DNA from: Macrocybe gigantea
Taxonomy: Eukaryota; Basidiomycota; Agaricomycetes; Agaricales; Callistosporiaceae
Direction: 5' to 3'
Assembly: GCA_011319805.1 (NCBI GenBank)
Contig: SJRY01000219.1
Span: forward strand, 1 to 63,426
Length of the DNA: 63,426 nt
In this document: in pieces, positions 21,169 to 31,352 of the stretch
Layout of the letters: each line of letters opens with the position of its first letter
How positions within the stretch are numbered: the stretch's first letter is position 1
Position numbers and translations under genes: made by a program
Notes under the pieces: generated by a model
Databases searched by the model: none
The model's input: the letters and a program-made list of their open reading frames with translations, nothing else
What the model was told of the DNA's origin: nothing

Positions 21169-24100
21169 GAAGTGCGATTTTTGGTCTTCTTCCCTCTTGT
21201 CATGATCCTTTTATCCTGGTTCGCAGTCTTCTTTAGGAAGTGGTCTAGAGCTTGCTGCGCATTCCCCAGCTCCTTCTCTTTGATCCATGTGTTCTCTTCG
21301 TGTCCATATCCTTTCCATTTGACCAGGAATAGTGTCCCCTCCCTTGTTTCTTCCTTTTTAGGATCTCTTCTATCTCGTACTCTTCTTCATCATTTATGAT
21401 TTCAGGGGGTGGTGGTGATGGTCGCTCTTGTATCTTGAAACGGGGTCCTTTGTAAGGCATGAGCAGTGTTTCATTGAACACGGGGTGTATCAGCTGCCAT
21501 GATGCTGGGAGTTCCAGGCGATATGCCGAGGCTCCTTTCTTTTCAACCACCTTGAACGGTCCATATCGGAGTGCCGATAACTTCTTTGATGGTCGATTGA
21601 CTGTGATATTGGTGGCTTCTAGCCATACTCTATCTCCTTTCTTGTATTCACGGGCAGGTTTTCGTCTCGCGTCGTAATTGTCTTTGGCTCGTGTTTGTGC
21701 ATATTGCAGCGCGGCATTTGCTTCCTTTCGTATTTGGCTCATTCTTTTGACGAAGTCTTTTGCTGCGGGGTTATTCCCTTCTGTCGTCTGCGGCTCTCCC
21801 TTCCAGGGGTGCATTCCATAGTTGAGGTAGAATGGTGTCTCCTTCGTTCCCTGGTGTGCTTTGTCATTGTATTGGTACTCTGCGATTGCTATCCATTCTG
21901 CCCAATCGTCCTGTAGGTTGTTTGTGAAGCTTCTGAGGAAGGCTTCCGTTTCTTGGTGGGATCGCTCCGCCTGTCCATCTGTCTGTGGGTGATAGGCCGT
22001 TGATAGGTTTTGCTTTGTTCCGAGTAATTTTAGAAGTGCTGTCATGAATCGTGCTGCGAACTGGGGTCCTCGATCACTGATGATCTTTCGTGGAATTCCA
22101 TGAAGCCGCCACACGTTGTCTCGGTATAGTCATGCGAGACCTCTGCTGTGAGTTCGGTCTTTGTGGGAACTAGGTGGATCATCTTGGTCAGGCGGTCTGT
22201 GACTGCGGCGATGGCGTTAAAGCCGTTCGAGCTGGGTAGCGGTCCTATGAGATCTACTCCGATATCTTCCCATGGTTGTTGTGGGACTTCGTGCGGGTGC
22301 AGGGGTGCGTGTTTCTTTTGTCGGATGATTTTGTTTCGCTGACATGTTTCGCATCCATTGACATACTTCTTGATGTCTGTCAGCATTGATGGCCACCAAT
22401 AGGTGCGGCTTATGAGCTCGTGCATGCGGTATTGCCCTGGGTGTCCTCCGATGGGTGTGTCATGGTGTTCAAACATGATGTTTTCCTTCAGTTTGTTGTC
22501 TGGAGGAACATAGATTTTCCCTCCTACATATACGATGTGGTCGTCTTCTGTGAACCAGTGTGGTTTTTCCTTCAGTCCTGTTGTTACGATCGTTTCCCTT
22601 CGTGCGCATTGTCGAATTTGTTCTATCCTTGAGGATTCGATCATCGTGATTCCTCTTGTTTGTATTGTTTCGTTATTTTCTGCTTCTTCTTTCTGTGGGT
22701 GTTCGTCCTCGAACATCATAAATTCGAAGTCTCGTTCATTATTCTCTTCCAGATGTCGAATGAATGCTGCTTCTTTGATCATTTGTATGTCGTCCTTCTC
22801 TGCTAGGTTTTCTTCATATCCTGCCATTCGTGACAGGACATCCGCTTTTCCATTCGCCTTTCCTGGTACGTGTCGTAGTTCGTAGTCGTATTCCTGTAAT
22901 TTCAGGTACCAGCCAATCTGTCTCGAATTGAGTCGCTGCGGCTTTCGGAAGTATGATAGGTTCTTGTGATCCGTCAATATTTCGAACTTCTCTCGAGCTT
23001 CGAGGAGGTATTGTCTCCATGTCTTTAGTGCGACCATTATCGCAAGAAGTTCCTTGTCGTAGATTTCGTAGTTTTGCTCTGCTGGGGTCATGCATCTCGA
23101 AATGAATGCAATCGGATGCCATAGTCCTTTCTGCTGTTGTGATAGTACCGCTCCAATGGCATATCCTGAGGCGTCCGTTTCGACTCGGAATTTTCCTTCT
23201 GTCTGTGGTAGTGCTAGAATGGGTGCTGAGGTTATATGTTGGATCAGTTCTTTGAAAGCGCCTTGTTGCTTGTCTGTCCACTGGAATGTTTTGTTTCCAG
23301 TCAACTCCGTCAGGGGTTTAGCGACCTTTGCATATCCCTTGATGAATCGTCGGTAAAAGTTCGTGAATCCCAAGAACTTTTGTAGTTCTTTCTTCGTCTT
23401 TGGGGTTGGCCAGGATTGTACGGCTGTGATCTTTTCTGGTTCCATTTCTACCTTCCCTTCTCCTACGATGTATCCTAGTACTGGGACTTTCGATGATTCC
23501 CAGACGCATTTCGGTCCTTTGATGAATAGGTCGTTCTTGTTCAGTATTTCCATGACTTCTATGGTGTTCTTTTGGAGTTCCTCTCGTGTTCGTCCGATGA
23601 TTATAATGTCATCCATATAGATTATGCACACTCTTCTTCGTATTTGGTCTTGGAAGAGGCTCGCCATCATTCGGCTAAAAGTGCCTGGTGCGTTGCACTG
23701 CCCAAAATACATGACTGTCGGTTCGAAGAGTCCTCTTGCTGTTAGGAAGGCTGCCTTCCATTCGTCCCCTTTCCGGATGCGCACGTTATTGTACCCCCAG
23801 ATAATATCGATCTTGCTAAAGTACTTTGCTCCTTGTAGTACGTCGAGGAGCTCGCTGATGCGTGGTAGTGGAAACTTGTCCTTGACCATATATTTGTTTA
23901 TTTCCCGGTAGTCTTGGATGAGTCGCTTGCTTCCATCCTTCTTATTGCGAAAGAAGCAGGGTGCTGCGTAAGGTGATTTCGATGGGCGTATTTTTCCTGT
24001 TCGTAATCCTTCTTCGACGAAGGCATCTAGTTCCTCTAGCTCTTTCTGTGTCATCGGGTAGACCTTGCTCGGTATCGTTTTGGGTGCATCCTTCGTTAAG

Positions 24101-24606
24101 TTTATTTCATGGTCCCATTCTTTGTGGTCTGGTAAGCGATCAAAGTTCTTCTCCTTGAAGAGGTGTTTGAATCTGATCAGATATGGGGGTATCTGGGTTC
24201 CTGTCTTGTCGCTGGCTGTGGTTTTCGCTGGTTCAGCCACCTTCTGTATCTTGATCGTCTGGTGGTTTATTTTGCACGTTTTGGGGCATCTATCGAAGAC
24301 AATTTCTCCTGTCCTCCATTTGATTGTTGGGTTGTGGTAGACAAGCCAGTCATGTCCTAGTAGCATGTCGGTTTTTCCGATATCGAGTACGATGGCTTCC
24401 ATATGCTCCTTGTGTCCTTTAATGTCGATGTGGACCTCCGCTACTCGGTCTGCTGTTTTCTGACGATTGGGTGATCCGTCTGCATTTATGATGGGAATCT
24501 TCTTGATTCGTCGTGTCTTCAGTCCTGTTTTTGCTACTATCGCGGTGTTGATGCAGGTCCTATCCGCTCCGCTATCGACTTCTGGTGTTATCGTTGCGAT
24601 TCCTTT
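21165..24606 (-). pseudogene. Gypsy pol: protease end, RT, RNase H, integrase, chromodomain
   Basis: 786 codons are open from 24402 to 22042. Visible are the RT (LIQDYREINKYMVKDKFPLP, YFGQCNAPGTFSRMM, YMDD at 23608-23619), RNase H (VETDASGYAIGAV, YEIYDKELLA, TDHKNLSYF) and the integrase zinc finger with CETCQRNK, then DLIGPLPSS, SDRGPQF and HPQTDGQAERSHQETEAF with the catalytic D, D, E. A GPF module (RYGPFKVVEKKGASAYRL) follows. One missing base near 22150 shifts frame, and a TGA follows at once. A second missing G near 21350 cuts the chromodomain; in the next frame a typical chromodomain core (FLVKWKGY, ENTW) is legible. Chromodomains steer integration to chromatin. Confidence 0.9.
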
Positions 24607-24660
24607 TCATGTTCGTATCCTCGCTGGTACTGCGAGCTCTTTCCTCTTTGGTGGTTTGTC
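24430..24660 (-). pseudogene. Gypsy aspartic protease region
   Basis: The active-site motif DSGAD is encoded at about 24562-24576, within an ITPEVDSGADRTCINT context, and the downstream flap/fold continues to MLLGHDWL (near 24345), a typical retropepsin C-terminal motif. A TGA at 24607-24609, where other arginine codons are CGA, interrupts the frame just upstream. The protease would process Gag-Pol. Confidence 0.72.
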
Positions 24661-24788
24661 CCCTTGGATGGTTTTTCTTGGTGCTTCAGATCGCTTGGCA
24701 GGAATGGTGTATTTCAGAGTATGGGATGATCTACATCCGGTATCGAAGCGAGTCTGTTTCAGTTGTATGGGTCGCGATTTAGCACCTC

Positions 24789-26560
24789 CTAGTCGGACCC
24801 TTCGGCAAAACCCTCTTTGTCAGAGCTTTCTTCATCCTTGTCTTCTTCGTCCTCTCCTTCTTCTTCTTTCACTTCTCTGACCCGGGATTTTCCTTTCTTC
24901 TTCTTCTTGCAGTTTCGTGCATAGTGTCCCTTTAAGCCACAGTTGAAACATGTGACATTTGCTGCTCCTTTTCGTGGTTCCGGGCAGTTTCGTGAGATGT
25001 GTCCTGGTTTATTGCAGTTGAAGCAGTTGTTGCTTCGTACTTTGTCGACTTCCATGGCCTGTCCTGCTCCTCGGCTTGGATTTCCGGCCTTGCGCTGATT
25101 GCTTGTGAATTCTCCTCTCATCACATTTCTGTGTTCATCGATGTTTCGTCCAATCGCTCGAACTGTCTTGATATATTCATCTCCATCTGTTGGAAGTGTG
25201 GAGATTGAGTGTACGGCTTCTGCTGTCCTTCGGTTTAAGCTCTTCTCGAGTAGGAAACAGGGGCTGTTCCTGTCATTCCTGCTTTCCCTGCGAGGTCTAC
25301 GAATTCATCCAGAAATTCGTCGATGGGTCGGTTTCCCTGTCTGATGTTGAATAGTTTGCTTCCTGCTTGTGATGGCGACATGACATTGCTGAATCGTGTC
25401 TCTATCTCGGTTATGAAGTCGGCCCATGTGCTTTGGTTTGTAGTGGTGTCGATCTTCTTTGATGCCCAATGGGCTCCGGGTCCGTCGGTCATTCTAGACA
25501 GGACCGCTCCAATCTTCTGTGTATCCGTGAGGTCTCCGTGCGGTTATGTAGAGTTTCATCTTTCTCCACCAAATATCGAAGGACGTTCGATCTCCTGTAA
25601 AGGATTTCGGGTCGGCGATGATTCCCTTGTATTCTGTCGTCATCCTTTGGGGGTTTTCTTCGTCGTTCTCTTGGTCTTGGTCTTCCTGTTCCTGGATCTG
25701 TTGTTCTTGGGTCTGCTGTGCTTGTACTTGGGCTTGCTGTTCTTGGAGCTGTTTCTGTCTTCGCTCCTCTCTCTGTTCTTTCCAGTAGTCTAGGTCGACT
25801 CCTGCGATTCTACAAGCTTGTTCAAAATCGGCCCACTCTGCGGCGGTTGGTCCGGTTGTCTTTGGTAGTCCTTTTCGCTCCCTCCACCGATAGTATTCGT
25901 CCCAGTCGCTGTTGCTTACTTTCGCCACGGTGGTGCGATTCTCTCCTTATGCAGTGCTTCGGCGGATTGGTCCTCTGAAGGGATTCGGTGGTTTCGTTCC
26001 TGTGTGTCCTTGACTCTGGTGTCGTTCTCGTTGGTTCTGTCGTACGCTCTGTGCGTCGTGCCCTCTCTGTATCAGTATGTCTTCCTCCTGTGTTCGGCGA
26101 TTATAGTTCTCGATCTGTTGTCGCCTAAAGTCTCGGGCTTGTGTTCGTTCTTCTCTCGTTTTCTTGCGGATGGGTTCGTCCTCTTCTTCGGCAAGAAGAT
26201 TCTGGTCTGACCACAGCTCTTCTGGGCTTATCCCATATTCTCCTTCTAGGAAGAGTTCTGCAATGAGTTGTGCTGCTCCTTCGCTGAGGATCTCAGCGGG
26301 CTCGTCTGTGGTGGTGAAGGCAAACTCTCTCAGAAATGCCTGTTCTTCGTCGTCGCTACTTGGTGTAGGCGTGCGCTCTCTCTTTCGTTTGTTTGGATTG
26401 CTAGTGTCTCTGCGGTGGCGTGGACTGTCTCTGCGAATGGCGTGGACTGCAATGTCTGGTCTACTTCTCTGAGCCAAGTGCTCTCATCGCTCGTGCTAGT
26501 GCTCGCTGGGTCGGCGACTGCTTGTCGTCGAATGTTGATCAAGTCTTTGATAAAGCATGA
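24789..26560 (-). pseudogene. Gypsy gag with two zinc knuckles, frameshifted
   Basis: Capsid and nucleocapsid precursor. From the N-terminus: a charged region with RKRERTPTPSSDDEEQ, a Glu-rich helical part, a Gln-rich stretch (QEQQAQVQAQQTQEQQ), the capsid-like part ([30 protein letters not shown]) and two perfect CX2CX4HX4C knuckles, [14 protein letters not shown] and [14 protein letters not shown], then an acidic Lys/Glu tail. Frame breaks occur near 26450, 25945, 25540 (two bases lost relative to the copy at 43430) and 25255. The start codon cannot be fixed because of the N-terminal break. Confidence 0.82.
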
Positions 26561-26595
26561 CGTGGTGTGTGTGTGAGTCTGAGCGAGTCTCGACG

Positions 26596-26606
26596 AGGCT
26601 TAATAT
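26596..26606 (-). promoter_or_regulatory. Self-primer binding site (11 nt), Tf1 type
   Basis: Two bases inside the 5' LTR boundary, the minus strand reads ATATTAAGCCT. It is the exact reverse complement of AGGCTTAATAT at 26684-26694 in the LTR, about 26 nt after the TATATAA box, where transcription should start. Complementarity ends exactly at 11 nt on both sides. Tf1 and sushi elements prime reverse transcription with the first 11 nt of their own mRNA. I see no tRNA-complementary TGG site. Confidence 0.8.
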
Positions 26607-26608
26607 CT

Positions 26609-26927
26609 TGTTAGGCTAGACGAATCTCAGAAGGACTCGGGCAGACTAAGTGCGAGAGTGGTCTTGAGATGATGGCAAAAGGAATATTAAGCCTAGCGCT
26701 ACTGGTACATCTGGGAGTCCTTATATACATTACAGTACTCAGCACGGACCATGGGCTGTGCAATGCTGTGGACTGCGGATGAGTAAGACTGGAAGGAGAT
26801 GACTCAGGATGACTAGGGAAGTGGGATGACTCGATGGCTGCGCGCTGCGCAGCATGATGGGGGAGATAAAGGATGTGGGAAAGATAAGATAAGAAAATGA
26901 ATAGTCCTTTGGGCGGCGTCTGTAACA
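26609..26927 (-). repeat. Gypsy 5' LTR with promoter
   Basis: 319 bp. On the minus strand it contains TATATAA (26721-26727) followed by the predicted start AGGCTTAATAT (26694 downward). It ends in TAGCCTAACA next to the self-primer site. Target duplication GACCC lies outside at 26928-26932. Confidence 0.92.
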
Positions 26928-26932
26928 GACCC

Positions 26933-27187
26933 TTTACGTGGAAGTGACCACGTCTGGCTCTCAGGAGCTGGGGGACGCGGGTCGAGCAAGCAAATCAGCA
27001 CAAGCACGTGCCTTGTAGGCGTGCGCATGGGCAGGAGACAACAGGGTGAATATGCCCTCTATGTACATCCCTTCAGTCCGGTTTCTTTTGGACTAGTCGT
27101 ATTTATCGTAGGTACCGTTGTGTATTTACAAGCAGACTGCCATCGAGCACCGCTTTATAAATTGCTGATTTAAAAAAAAAAAAAAAA
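26933..27187 (+). mobile_element. LINE copy E, 3' UTR end and poly(A)
   Basis: Continuation of the LINE 3' UTR after the gypsy insertion, including the CTGGCTC-TCAG-GAGCTGG stem (near 26950-26970) and the terminal TTTATAAATTGCTGATTT, then poly(A) at 27172-27187. Joined with 18572-20413 it makes one 5'-truncated LINE. Confidence 0.88.
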
Positions 27188-28429
27188 GTTACAAGGTTGT
27201 CCCTGAAAGGAGATAGCATTGTAGGCTGGAAGCAGCCTTTGCTTTTGCTTTGTCCATGCAGCTAGGTCCCATGGACATCGTGACTTTTCAGCAACTTCCT
27301 TAATTCACTGATCAAAGAAGGTGTGTTTAGCATCCTTAATAGCTCACCACCAGATGTGATGGTCAGCCTCAGACCAGGTCTGCCTGAAGGTGTCCAAAGT
27401 TTCTGAACAATGCTGATTCCACCAGCCTTTGCTCTGCTTTGATAGCTTGCACTCCTTAGAGTGGAGGTCCCAAGCACGGTCCACTGATTTGGAGAGAGTC
27501 TGGAGGATGCTCTCTAAATCCTCTGGTGACTCGATTGGCACTACGTCCATACCGAATAGATCGCCAGCAATGTCAGAGATAAACTCAGGCACGCTGTCTT
27601 TTGAGAGAGTCCGGCGTGGATCGGAGAGGTCCAGTAGCGGAATGTCTAAGGAGAGCAACAATGGACAATGGTCTGATGTCAATCTCAGGTCATCGCGAAC
27701 GACTGGCGCCACTCCCATCACATCGACAGGGGTGAACATCAAATCGATAACTGAGGGCCGAAGCTCCGCATTATGTGAGATGAAGATCGGGCCATGGTTA
27801 GATGGCTCTGCCCAATCAAGACCAAGGTCGAGTGCTGCATTACACAACAACTCGCCTCGTGTACGCTGCGAGATATGGACTCCATCCCAGAGTTCATAAT
27901 GGCAATTGAAGTCCCCTTCTAAATAAGATAGGTTGGGGAAGTCAGGTCTTTCTGCACAATCATGCAGCAGATGGATAGCACTTCCGTCTACATCAGAGTA
28001 GGCATTGGCAAGGAATAGGGGCTCTCCAGGGGTGGAGAAGCTGACAATCATCAGATTGCAACTATCAACAAGATTGCGTCGAAGGGAGGGATGCAACCGA
28101 TGCAAGCGGTTGTGAACGTATGCCATCACATGCGGCGGGTCTTCATATGATGAGCGGCGAACAATGCAAGTCCAGTCAGGATGACTGGGACCTCCAATTA
28201 CTGGCTCCTCATCAGTGCTATGCGCTGACGGGGCTTGTCTTAGCAGGTTCCAAGCAGGTTCTTGGAGAAACAAGATATCATAATCCTCTCCAAGAGTGGA
28301 GAGGAGAATGTCCATATGTACATATTTCCTATTTGCATTTTGAGAGAAAATATGAAATGAAGAAATCAATGAGCAACTGCCCGGCCCAGGGACAACAGCT
28401 GGGGCTGATCCACTGGAGGTGTCACTCAT
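27188..28429 (-). pseudogene. LINE ORF2 N-terminus with complete endonuclease
   Basis: 361 codons are open from 28429 to 27344 (MSDTSSGSAPAVVPGPG start). The APE-type endonuclease is intact by motif: LQEPAWNLLRQ (catalytic Glu), IVRRSSYEDPP, FLANAYSDVDGS, LEGDFNCHYELWDGV, SVIDLMFTPVDV and LTSDHCPLLLSLD. Thereafter comes the linker LSKQSKGWWNQHCSETLD. A stop after DHHIWW and a frameshift end it. The ATGA overlap with ORF1 is at 28426-28429. It is useful as a reference for the endonuclease because the domain is uninterrupted. Confidence 0.85.
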
Positions 28430-30687
28430 GATGCGTTGGCCTCTGCATTACGCTGCGGGGAGGCATTAGAATATTTGGAACTTGACCATGCTCGATCACA
28501 TACCAGCTGATAGTCTTGTTTGATCCACTCAGGATCAAAATGGTTCTTCCAGAAGGCACACTTCCGGTCATCAGTGGAGTGATCTTTGCCACAGCTAAGA
28601 CACTTCAGAGCATGTGGGCAGGGTTGACCTGCCGGAGTTGCCTCATGAGGAGGGTTAGCCTTGGGTCTTGCCTTGCAACAAGACGCAAGTGTGCGATGAT
28701 GCTCCTTTCTGTGGGATTCCCCATAGATTGGGCAGCGGAGGGATTGTTGGTTACACTTTAAAGCGGAGTGTCCCCAGCGCCAACAGCATTCGCAGAGAGG
28801 GACTCCCAGTGATGAGAGAGCAGTGCGGAAGTGGCATCGCCAGTTCCGGACCATAACTGTGGAGTTGTCCAGAGTTTTAACATTCTGGCCAGTGGACGTA
28901 TCTTTGATATTGAACCAAACAGTCACAGTATCGGAATTCTTGGAGTTGCGCATGACACGAGGAACTCCAATGAGGGTGATGAGGTCCAAGAATGAAGAAT
29001 CTCAGAGAATCTCATATGCTTGCTGGGCAGTGATGATACTTCCGTTGGCATTGAAGTATGGTACATCGAGCAGTTTCACATAGGAAACACTTGTAGGAAT
29101 AGCGAGCTCAATGGTAGAACCAGCCGGAGCACACCGGAGAGCGGCCTCACACAAAATGCCAAGGTCCTTGGGTGATGCCACCTTTGTCATCAAGCACGAA
29201 AACGAGGAGGTGGAGTGGTCCTGGATGGATTCACATCTAATCCAGGATTTGCCAATAGTCAGCCCTCGATTGAAGGCAGAGAGAAGAGTCCCAGCGGCAA
29301 CAGATGCATTGTCCACCGGGAAACTAAAGGATACCCTGATGTTACGTCGGGACGGGCCATGAGAAGTGGACTTTGCCTTCTTCTTAGGTGGTCCGGAAGG
29401 CTCCCCGGTCACTTCCTTTTGCAAGGAGATGATCTTTTCTGCGGGGAGGTGTGGAAATGTCTTTGCTAAAGCTACGATGGCTTTGGCGGGAGTGTTGGCT
29501 GGTTGGGCCAAGGCTTGCACATATGAGCGCTTGCCAGCAGCAGGGCGAGTAGCCCTATTGACAGGAGGAGGCGGGCCACGACCCGGAGTTCGGAAGCAGG
29601 ACCGCAGCTGTGGCGGAGGGGGGCGGTTCGGGTTCTGAGGCGGTCTCGGAGGGCGAGTGCCCATGTTCGAGCAGGAGTCTTCAGGACGTACAGTGCCAGA
29701 AGGAGAGGTATGTGTTAGAAATGCCCCTCCTGTCCGGACTTGTGCATAGGACAGGACCCAGGCTATGTGCCTAGCAATGCACACAGCCTATGGCTGTGTC
29801 CGCAGCAATGCGCAGCCTGTGGCTGCGTCCGCAGCAATGCACAGCACAAGCTGTGCATGCAGTAATGCGCAGTAAATGGCTGTGTCCGCAGCAGTGCACA
29901 GTCTACAGCTGTGTCCGCAGCAATGCGCAGCCTATGGCTGCGCACACAGCCTTCTACACGTATATATAGGTAGTACAGAGCGCCTTGAAGTCCCCAGTGT
30001 TCTCACTCAGGACTTCTAGGCAAGTACTTGTACATAACTCAATTACCAGTGTTCTCACTCAGGACTTCTAGGTTCTAAGGCTCGTCCAGAGTGTTCCCTG
30101 TGCCTAGTTTCAACAGTATGAGGGTCGGTGAAGTGAGTCGCCTTTCCAAGGGAGGGAAGGTGGGCATTGACAATTTCTTGTAGACGCCTTCCAAGGGGGT
30201 GCTGGGGTCCGTCCAGCATAGAGATGGAAAACATATTGATGTCGCCTGCACTGCTGACCAAAGTCACAATGCCCTCAGCAATAGCATACTGGTATCCCGC
30301 TGGAATAGAGATGGAGGATGAGCTGACCTTCAAGATCCAAGCCTTGAGGGCGGCAAGAGATTCGGCTGCGGCCTTGGCTTCACTGTGAAGGAACCGATCC
30401 CCTTTGGGGAAGATTGCAATGCCGATGGCGTTGTCATTGTATGCTGCCTCAGTGGACAGGATCGACGGAGAGGGGGGGGCAGAGGGTACGGTAGGCCCTC
30501 CTGCATTCGAAGGGTTGGTGTTGTCGGTATCCATGAGACCGTCGCCACCTTGGAAGAGAAGGCTCGCATTCCCCGCAGGGGAAGGAGGAGCGGGGGAGTG
30601 GGATGGGCCAGCAGTAGGCCATCCTGGGTGCGGGTTGAGTGGTGTATGACCACCACCACTGACGATGTTGAGCAGATCGTCACTCAT
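28426..30687 (-). pseudogene. LINE ORF1, copy F, interrupted by a solo LTR
   Basis: The N-terminal part (30116-30687) starts MSDDLLNIVSGGGHTPLN and is open to the LTR insertion. Beyond the LTR (28990-29712) the frame resumes with TSPSGTVRPEDS. The knuckle part (28426-28989) has CECCWRWGHSALKC and CLSCGKDHSTDDRKC. One TGA near 28998-29000 (YEIL-stop-DSS) interrupts it. Removing the 403-bp LTR and one CATAC restores the frame. Confidence 0.83.
29713..30115. mobile_element. Complete 403-bp solo LTR with 5-bp target duplication
   Basis: It begins TGTTAGAAATGCC and ends TAGTTTCAACA, flanked by GTATG at 29708-29712 and 30116-30120. It carries six approx. 29-bp tandem repeats (29773-29949), a TATATATAGG box (about 29961-29970) and a duplicated GTGTTCTCACTCAGGACTTC further on. 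TG/CA ends and a 5-bp duplication define an LTR; no internal coding region is attached, so LTR-LTR recombination has removed it. The order of repeats and TATA suggests plus-strand transcription. Confidence 0.88.
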
Positions 30688-30889
30688 CAAAAACCTCTAG
30701 TAGACCAGTTGATTTTCAGCTGATTTTCACGATATAGGAAATAGAAGGGCTCAAGAGTGTTAGGAACTCAGGTTTGCAACTTGATATACGATCAGCCCAG
30801 TTGATGCTGGTGTAGAACGAAGATGACGATGAGGAGGGTTATTTGCACTTGTTTACAAATGGGCGTTGCAGAAAGAGTGACCTGGGTAA
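30688..30889 (-). promoter_or_regulatory. LINE 5' UTR, copy F
   Basis: Reads on the minus strand from CTCTTTCTGCAACGCCC to the ORF1 ATG. It is the same length and layout as the 5' UTRs of copies D, H and L but belongs to a different sequence variant. Its outer end meets a plus-strand LINE 3' UTR fragment at about 30890. Confidence 0.6.
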
Positions 30890-31298
30890 CTGCCCTCTCG
30901 CAGCGGGGGATACTCAGGTTATGGCTCCTCACAGGGCCTTTGCACAGAAGTAACCGCAGCCAGTCTTTGGGCTAGAGGACCTAGAGCATCAATCTAGTGG
31001 GGTGTTTAATGAAAGCGAAGACCAAGCTTCATTGTAACTTGCAGATTCTGTGATGCTTGTTCATTATGGGCCCTTTTGGACTCTTTAATGCAGGCCAAGC
31101 AGGCAAGTTAGCATGAGCATGAGCCTAAACGGTGCAGGCACAGGCATGAGAGAACAGGGTTAGTGCGCCCTCCATGTATATCTCCTCAGTCTAGTTTTAG
31201 TCAGACTAGTTGTATTTATTGTAGGTACTCTCATGTATTTACAAGTGGACTGCCACTGAGCACTACTTTATAAATTGTTGATTTAAAAAAAAAAAAAA
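30890..31298 (+). mobile_element. LINE 3' UTR fragment with poly(A)
   Basis: Starts GGGTAACTGCCCTC, right after an ORF2 end, and follows the LINE 3' UTR to TTTATAAATTGTTGATTT and poly(A) 31285-31298. It is very short (about 0.4 kb), 5'-truncated and has no coding sequence. It abuts an LTR fragment whose first 9 bp repeat the end of the LTR piece at 8891-8899 with two differences. Confidence 0.78.
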
Positions 31299-31352
31299 CA
31301 GAGTGCCTTGAAGTCCCTAGTATTCTCACTCAGGACTTCTAGGCAAGTACTT
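31299..31352 (+). mobile_element. 403-bp LTR family, internal 54-bp fragment
   Basis: CAGAGTGCCTTGAAG through AGGCAAGTACTT corresponds to positions from about 264 of the solo LTR at 29713. It is cut on the right by LINE copy G. It may be the missing right side of the LTR broken at 8899. Confidence 0.7.

Larger units (their letters stand above)
20414..26927 (-). mobile_element. Full-length Ty3/gypsy chromovirus (Tf1/sushi type), minus strand
   Basis: 6,514 bp flanked by the 5-bp duplication GACCC (20409-20413 and 26928-26932). The LTRs are 320 and 319 bp and differ at four transitions and one indel, so it is young. Read on the minus strand the order is 5' LTR, self-primer site, gag with two zinc knuckles, protease, RT, RNase H, integrase with chromodomain, a third small ORF, polypurine tract and 3' LTR. 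The coding parts carry several frameshifts and a few TGA stops, so this copy is not autonomous as sequenced. It sits in the 3' UTR of LINE copy E. Confidence 0.93.
27188..30889 (-). mobile_element. LINE copy F, 5' part, minus strand
   Basis: Contains the 5' UTR (30688-30889), ORF1 (28426-30687) and the first third of ORF2 (27188-28429). The RT and 3' part are missing; the sequence is cut at 27188 by the poly(A) of copy E. A complete solo LTR lies inside ORF1 at 29713-30115. The subfamily is that of copies A, C and L. Confidence 0.87.
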
